The notes under the pieces: generated by a model
The model's input: only the letters and a program-made list of their open reading frames with translations
The model's database searches: none
Told to the model about the DNA's origin: nothing
Program-made: the position numbers and the translations under genes
Shown: in pieces, positions 6,093 to 9,903 of the stretch
How the letters are laid out: each line of letters opens with the position of its first letter
Numbering within the stretch: position 1 is the first letter of the stretch
Assembly (NCBI GenBank): GCA_021796135.1
Contig: JAJYOQ010000124.1
Location: 1 to 9,903, forward strand
Reading direction: 5' to 3'
DNA length: 9,903 bases
Origin: Bacteroidota bacterium
GTDB lineage: Bacteria > Bacteroidota > Ignavibacteria > Ignavibacteriales > Ignavibacteriaceae

Positions 6093-7820
6093 TTGAAATC
6101 TATATTTATTTTATTCTTCACAGTAACCGTCCAGCTTTTTTGTCAGACTACAAAGCAAGTAATATTAAGCGAAGTTATGTTTAACCCTCAATCCGGTAAT
6201 AATGAATTTGTCGAGTTATATAACCCAAGCATTATTGATACAATCGATTTAAATAACTTTAGGATTAAATATTATTCTTCACAGCCAAATAATATAATAT
6301 CTGCGGGATATGGCACTAAATTACCTCCGAAATCATTTGCTGTTATTTTCCAAAATGAATATGATATTTCCGGAGGGATTTATAGTTCTCTCTTAAAGCC
6401 GGGTTCTTTAATCTTAAAAATTAAAGAGAATTTCTTCGGTTCGTCAGGAATGGCAAATACTGTTGATAGACCTATCTGGTTATTAAATCCAGCCGGAGAT
6501 ACTCTCGATTATTACATTTATTCTGCAAATAACGACAAAGGAATTTCAGATGAAAGAATAAATTTACTTTATGACAGTATTGACAGCAATTGGAAAAACT
6601 CAATGGTGCAAAACGGTACTCCGGGATTTATCAATTCAGTTTCTCCCCGGGAATCAGATTTAATTCTTAAAGATATAATTTTTGATCCTGCTAATCCAGT
6701 TTCAGGACAAAATGTTGAGATTAAACTATTAGTCCAAAATAATGGAATTAGCGAGGAGTCATTTTATTGTGAGGTTTATGAAGATACTGATTTGGACTCA
6801 TTACCAGATGACATTATTACTTCAACTGAAAATTTGAAACTATCAGCTAATGATTCATTGATAATTACTTTAAATTATTTAATTGAAGATATTCAAAAAG
6901 AAAAAGCATTTTATGCTCGAATAATATGCAAGGATGATCAGGATAGTTCCAATAATAATTATTATAAAATATTGCCGATTGGCAATGCTTTTGGCTCTGT
7001 TATAATTAATGAAATAATGTATGAACCGGATTTTGATAATTGCGAGTTCTTAGAATTTTTTAATAATAGCGATAAAATGATAAATCTAAAAAATTGGAAG
7101 ATCGCGGATGAAAAGCAAAATGAGTTTATAATTTCAAACCTGGACAAATTTATTCCTCCTTTTTCTTATTTTGTTCTTGGAGCCGATTCAATAATGATAA
7201 AAAGATATTCATTAGAGAATTATCCATACATGAATATTATGGAAACTTCGTCACTTGGGTTGACGAATAGCGGCAAGTTAATTCTTTTAAAAGATTCTTA
7301 TGGGAAAACAATTGATTCTGTGAGGTATAATCCGGATTGGCATAATAAAAATTTTATCAGCACAAAGAATATTTCATTAGAAAGAATAAATACAAGAATA
7401 AACGGAAATGATTCATTTAATTGGAGCAGTTCTGTTAATAAATCCGGAGCTACACCGTCAAAACAAAATAGTATTCTTTCCATAAATAATAACCTGACAG
7501 CTAAAATATCCATATCACCGAATCCCTTTTCTCCAGATAATGACGGATATGAAGATTTTGCAATTATTAATTATTCACTATCGCAGAATATTTCCCAAAT
7601 AAGAGTTAAAATTTTTGATAGTCTGGGCAGGCTTGTAAGAACTTTATTAAATAATCAGCCGAGCGGTTCGAATGGTTACATCAATTTTAACGGCTTAGAT
7701 GACACAGGCAACCCTCTTCGGATCGGTATTTATATTGTTTACCTTGAAGCAATAAATTCAAATATGGGAACTATAGAAACATTTAAAAAACCAATAGTAA
7801 TAGCTAGAAAATTAAATTAA
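6093..7820 (+). CDS. Secreted protein with two lamin-tail domains and a C-terminal sorting-type domain
   Basis: A 575-residue exported protein. Residues 1-18 are a signal peptide (MKSIFILFF, ending near LFCQ). Two lamin-tail domains (LTD, an immunoglobulin-like fold found in bacterial surface proteins and nucleases) follow: about 22-180 (VILSEVMFNPQSGNNEFVEL) and about 301-455 (VIINEIMYEPDFDNCEFLEF). Between them, about 186-296, is a CARDB-like beta domain (VSGQNVEIKLLVQNNG). The C-terminus (about 468-575) starts with ISISPNPFSPDNDG and contains VKIFDSLGRLVRTL and NGLDDTGNPLRIGIYIVYL, the FlgD-Ig/type-A sorting-domain pattern of proteins exported by the type IX secretion system in this phylum group. 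No catalytic motif is visible, so a structural or adhesive role outside the cell is the simplest inference. It starts with TTG behind a strong SD. It appears monocistronic and converges on the LOG gene, with a 37-bp gap lacking a clear terminator. Confidence 0.9.
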   Translation: MKSIFILFFTVTVQLFCQTTKQVILSEVMFNPQSGNNEFVELYNPSIIDTIDLNNFRIKYYSSQPNNIISAGYGTKLPPKSFAVIFQNEYDISGGIYSSLLKPGSLILKIKENFFGSSGMANTVDRPIWLLNPAGDTLDYYIYSANNDKGISDERINLLYDSIDSNWKNSMVQNGTPGFINSVSPRESDLILKDIIFDPANPVSGQNVEIKLLVQNNGISEESFYCEVYEDTDLDSLPDDIITSTENLKLSANDSLIITLNYLIEDIQKEKAFYARIICKDDQDSSNNNYYKILPIGNAFGSVIINEIMYEPDFDNCEFLEFFNNSDKMINLKNWKIADEKQNEFIISNLDKFIPPFSYFVLGADSIMIKRYSLENYPYMNIMETSSLGLTNSGKLILLKDSYGKTIDSVRYNPDWHNKNFISTKNISLERINTRINGNDSFNWSSSVNKSGATPSKQNSILSINNNLTAKISISPNPFSPDNDGYEDFAIINYSLSQNISQIRVKIFDSLGRLVRTLLNNQPSGSNGYINFNGLDDTGNPLRIGIYIVYLEAINSNMGTIETFKKPIVIARKLN

Positions 7821-7857
7821 TAAATTTTACTTTTATACAAACACATTAATAAATGTC

Positions 7858-8448
7858 TTATGGCTTTCTAACAGTAGCAAAATGCTTTGAATCTGAAGAC
7901 CAGCTGGAAGAAAGTTCAATAGCTGATAAAACGTCTTCGACATTGTCAACTACTTTCCACATTTGCCTGTTCCTCTCATCCATAAACTTCTCTTCAATTG
8001 AATTTTCAAGCAATTGAATACAAGGGTTATAATAATTTTTTATGTTTACGATAATAATTGGATTTAAATAAACTCCAAGTCTTTTTAAAGTAATTGCTTC
8101 AAACAATTCTTCCAATGTCCCGGAGCCCCCTGGCAGTACAACAGTAGCATCTGCAGTTTCCAGGAGAGTTTCTTTTCTTTCGCTTAATGAGTTTACAATC
8201 TTTAATTCCGTAATTTTATCATTACCCCATTCCAATTCGAACATGAATTTTGGAATAACACCAAAAACCTTTCCTCCTTTACTTAAAGCACCGTCAGCTA
8301 GTTTTCCCATGCACCCGGCCATACCGCCGCCGTAAGAAACATCTATTGAATTTTCAGCAAGAATTTCACCAAGCCGGAATGCTGAATCTAAATAAATATT
8401 ATCTGAGAGATCACTTGACGCGCAAAAAACACAAACTCGTTTTCCCAT
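7858..8448 (-). CDS. LOG-family nucleotide 5'-monophosphate phosphoribohydrolase
   Basis: A 196-residue Rossmann-fold enzyme of the LONELY GUY/YvdD group. These hydrolyse cytokinin or other nucleoside 5'-monophosphates to the free base and ribose 5-phosphate; in non-plant-associated bacteria the physiological substrate is often unclear. Motifs visible: VCVFCASS (5-12), YGGGMAGCMGKLAD (39-52), SERKETLL (89-96) with the conserved Arg91-Lys92 pair, and the signature PGGSGTLEE (106-114) with catalytic Glu114. The length is normal for the short, dimeric class. ATG at 8448 has AAAAGGT about five bases upstream. It lies alone: convergent with the lamin-tail gene and divergent from the small membrane protein gene. 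I give no gene symbol because naming within this family is inconsistent. Confidence 0.9.
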   Translation of the reverse strand: MGKRVCVFCASSDLSDNIYLDSAFRLGEILAENSIDVSYGGGMAGCMGKLADGALSKGGKVFGVIPKFMFELEWGNDKITELKIVNSLSERKETLLETADATVVLPGGSGTLEELFEAITLKRLGVYLNPIIIVNIKNYYNPCIQLLENSIEEKFMDERNRQMWKVVDNVEDVLSAIELSSSWSSDSKHFATVRKP

Positions 8449-8605
8449 TTGAACCTTTTATTTTTCTGATAGTATTAATTTTAATTAATCCTAAATCCTA
8501 TGAAAATTATCTTTTAGCAAAATAATAACCCTGAATGAATATTAAACAAAGTTCATTTTTTATTAAAAGAACATTATTTTAACTTTCAATTTATTAAAAA
8601 TTTAT

Positions 8606-8617
8606 TTGTAATTACAA
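8606..8617. promoter_or_regulatory. Perfect 12-bp palindrome, possible operator
   Basis: TTGTAATTACAA is a perfect palindrome 22 bases before the ATG of the small membrane protein gene, in the 191-bp divergent region. A TATATAAAA box follows at 8623-8631. If that is the -10 element, transcription would start only a few bases before the ATG at 8640, and the palindrome would sit at the -35 position. The rest of the divergent region (8449-8605) is very AT-rich and shows nothing else I can support. A 12-bp palindrome can occur by chance a few times in a window of this composition. Confidence 0.25.
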
Positions 8618-8639
8618 GGACTTATATAAAATAAATATT

Positions 8640-8957
8640 ATGAAATTATTATATGTTGCTGCAATAGTTTTTATATTTAATATTCCATTCGGATACTGGA
8701 GGGCTAATGTAAGAAAGTTTTCACTTCAGTGGGCACTATCCATCCATGTTCCGGTCCCTTTTATTATTGCTTTGCGCTTTTTGTCCGGAATAGGATTTGC
8801 TTTTATTACCTATCCGGTATTAGTATCAGCATTTTTTTTCGGACAATTTGCAGGCGGGAAATTGTATAGAATTATGAAAATTAGAAATGGATTTATTACA
8901 TCTTCTTGTTTACCCTGTGATGTCGTCAAACATATAATCCCGGCAAATAGGAAATAG
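8640..8957 (+). CDS. Small multi-pass membrane protein of unknown function
   Basis: A 105-residue hydrophobic protein with three likely membrane segments (about 2-17, 38-56 and 57-74) and a short polar C-terminus. Recognisable blocks are NIPFGYWRANVRKFSLQW (14-31), IHVPVPFIIALR (35-46) and FGQFAGGKLYR (67-77). The tail carries a CxxC motif, CLPC (90-93), which might bind metal or form a disulfide. The Pro/Gly-Tyr-Trp-Arg and Ile-His-Val-Pro patterns look conserved, as in families of small uncharacterised membrane proteins, but I cannot name one. No SD precedes the ATG; the nearest AAGGA is 19 bases upstream, too far. It lies 81 bp before the Mla-type ATPase gene on the same strand. It is too small to be the usual MlaE permease. 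Confidence 0.75.
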   Translation: MKLLYVAAIVFIFNIPFGYWRANVRKFSLQWALSIHVPVPFIIALRFLSGIGFAFITYPVLVSAFFFGQFAGGKLYRIMKIRNGFITSSCLPCDVVKHIIPANRK

Positions 8958-8975
8958 TTAATATATTGGCTTATT

Positions 8976-9005
8976 TTGACATGTAATCTAAAATTGTTTT
9001 AATAT
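8976..9005 (+). promoter_or_regulatory. Candidate promoter of the Mla-type ATPase gene
   Basis: A perfect -35 hexamer TTGACA (8976-8981) is followed after 18 bases by TAATAT (9000-9005), 4 of 6 to the -10 consensus. It lies wholly inside the 81-bp gap and would give a leader of about 25 nt. It suggests that the ATPase gene can be expressed independently of the small membrane protein gene. An alternative -10, TTAATA at 8999-9004, has a 17-bp spacer. Confidence 0.4.
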
Positions 9006-9038
9006 TTCAATGTCATTATTTAAATTTTTTAAGTTTAT

Positions 9039-9770
9039 ATGATCGAAATTTCAAATCTACATAAAAGCTTCGGTAAAAATATCGTTCTAAACGGTGTGAA
9101 TTTGATTATCGAAAAAGGGGAGACATTAGTAATTATTGGTCGGAGCGGATGCGGGAAAAGTGTACTTATAAAACATATTGTGGGGCTGCTTAAACCAGAT
9201 AGTGGTTTCGTTAAAGTTGAAGACCAAATCGTTAGTGATTTATCCCAAAAGGAATTATATAAGCTGAGAAAGAAATTCGGATTTCTATTTCAGGGAGCTG
9301 CACTTTTTGACTCGATGACTGTGGAAGAAAATGTTGCTCTGCCTTTAGATGAATCAGATATCAGCTATTCAAAAGATAAAATAAAAACTATTGTAAATGA
9401 AAAACTTGAACTTGTCGGACTAACCGGCATGAATAATCTAAAACCGGCGGAGCTTTCCGGCGGGATGAAAAAACGCGTCGGGCTCGCCAGAGCTCTTGTT
9501 ACTAATCCAGATTATATTTTGTATGATGAACCAACTACCGGACTTGATCCTATAATGTCAGACTCGATAGACACTTTAATTAATGAACTTAGTGCAAAAA
9601 TTAAGGTTACTTCGGTAGTGGTTACCCATGACATGTATAGTGTTAAAAATGTTGCAGCCAAAGTTGCTATGATGCACGATGGTAAAATATATTTTATTGG
9701 AACTCCCGAAGAATTGTTAAATTCACACGACCAAAATATTATCAGCTTCATCAAGCGAACTTTTGTTTAA
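9039..9770 (+). CDS. MlaF/Ttg2A-type ABC transporter ATPase
   Basis: A complete single-domain ABC ATPase of 243 aa. It has Walker A GRSGCGKS (34-41), the Q-loop Gln85 in FLFQGAALFDSMTVEENVALPL, the signature LSGGMKKRVGLARAL (139-153), Walker B YILYDEP (159-165) with catalytic Glu164, and the switch His197 in VVTHD. The FQGAALFDS-x-TV block after the Q-loop and the SGGMKKRV signature are typical of the Mla/Mce lipid-transport subfamily, which moves phospholipids between the two membranes of diderm cells with an MlaE permease and an MCE-domain protein. Neither partner is present upstream; they may follow beyond the right edge. The ATG at 9039 has no SD. It could belong to another MlaF-like importer, but the subfamily call is fairly firm. 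Confidence 0.9.
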   Translation: MIEISNLHKSFGKNIVLNGVNLIIEKGETLVIIGRSGCGKSVLIKHIVGLLKPDSGFVKVEDQIVSDLSQKELYKLRKKFGFLFQGAALFDSMTVEENVALPLDESDISYSKDKIKTIVNEKLELVGLTGMNNLKPAELSGGMKKRVGLARALVTNPDYILYDEPTTGLDPIMSDSIDTLINELSAKIKVTSVVVTHDMYSVKNVAAKVAMMHDGKIYFIGTPEELLNSHDQNIISFIKRTFV

Positions 9771-9841
9771 ATTATGTTTTATTCAAAATAATTTAATATT
9801 AAAATATTTATAAAATATCTATTTCATTTATTATTTATTTG

Positions 9842-9849
9842 TAAATTTG
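9842..9849 (+). promoter_or_regulatory. Possible Bacteroidota-type -7 element
   Basis: TAAATTTG matches the Bacteroidota consensus TAnnTTTG exactly and lies 34 bases before the likely start at 9884. No clear TTG -33 partner is visible, so this is weak. The rest of the 113-bp gap from 9771 to 9883 holds only AT palindromes such as TTTAATATTAAA (9792-9803) and no convincing terminator. Confidence 0.25.
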
Positions 9850-9883
9850 ATAGGTTATTAATACTAATTATTTTAGGATGAAA

Positions 9884-9903
9884 ATGATTGAAAATATTTC
9901 TAT
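9884..9903 (+). CDS. Start of a gene running off the right edge (partial)
   Basis: ATG at 9884, five bases after AGGA (9875-9878), opens a frame reading MIENIS to the window end without a stop. Another in-frame ATG lies at 9878 but overlaps the SD itself. Same strand as the ATPase gene. Six codons are too few to assign a function; an MlaE permease or MCE protein would be expected here if this is an Mla locus, but that is inference from context only. Confidence 0.4.

Noticed and set aside
6114..6149. Possible lipoprotein lipobox at Cys17 of the lamin-tail protein
   Set aside because: The residues before the cysteine (Gln-Leu-Phe) do not fit the lipobox, which needs a small residue at -1. Signal peptidase I cleavage near Cys17/Gln18 is more likely.
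6453..6470. TGGCAA and later TTG resembling a sigma-54 -24/-12 promoter
   Set aside because: The spacing and the -12 GC do not match the consensus, and the site lies inside a coding region; no better sigma-54 site was seen in any gap.
7843..7856. Small inverted repeat ACATT-AATA-AATGT between the convergent genes
   Set aside because: A five-base AT-rich stem is too weak to call a terminator in DNA of this composition.
8535..8582. Fifteen-codon plus-strand ORF in the divergent region before the small membrane protein gene
   Set aside because: No SD site, composition like the surrounding AT-rich DNA, and a length easily reached by chance.
9791..9818. Nested AT palindromes after the ABC ATPase gene (TTTAATATTAAA; ATATTT-ATA-AAATAT)
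   Set aside because: They contain only A and T, with no stable stem or following T-run, so neither a terminator nor an operator can be supported.

Overview
The window is AT-rich (about one third G+C by eye) and densely coding. I infer a member of the Fibrobacterota-Chlorobiota-Bacteroidota group, most likely an Ignavibacteria-type lineage. Three things point there: a secreted lamin-tail-domain protein with a C-terminal 'SPNPF' sorting-type domain, a DUF3109 cysteine protein, and a mixture of strong Shine-Dalgarno (SD) sites with genes that lack one. This placement rests on protein flavour only; there is no rRNA in the window.

Layout. Positions 1-440 are mostly non-coding. They hold a 32-codon signal-peptide ORF on the minus strand that ends exactly at the left edge, a roughly 50-codon open frame just upstream of it, small palindromes with a candidate promoter, and a strong hairpin that probably ends the neighbouring operon. 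Positions 441-5107 form a tightly packed five-gene minus-strand cluster, transcribed as DUF3109 Cys-cluster protein, rpoN (sigma-54), an isoprenylcysteine-methyltransferase-like membrane protein, hslV and hslU. Gaps of 4 bp, overlaps of 4 and 3 bp, and one 75-bp gap suggest co-transcription. The cluster pairs an alternative sigma factor with the two-component HslUV ATP-dependent protease.

At 5108-5232 is a divergent intergenic region with three copies of the hexamer CATAAG. To its right, on the plus strand, are a classical short-chain dehydrogenase/reductase and a secreted two-lamin-tail-domain protein that starts with TTG behind a very strong SD site. A LOG-family phosphoribohydrolase (minus strand) converges on it. 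Across a 191-bp divergent region lie a small three-helix membrane protein of unknown function with a CxxC motif and an MlaF/Ttg2A-type ABC ATPase with its own TTGACA promoter candidate. A last gene probably starts at 9884 and runs off the right edge.

Most of this is ordinary chromosomal gene content. I see no CRISPR array, transposase, phage gene, tRNA or defence system, and no convincing sigma-54 (-24/-12) promoter despite the presence of rpoN. The least explained parts are the left 300 bases (signal-peptide mini-ORF and its leader) and the orphan Mla-type ATPase next to the small membrane protein.
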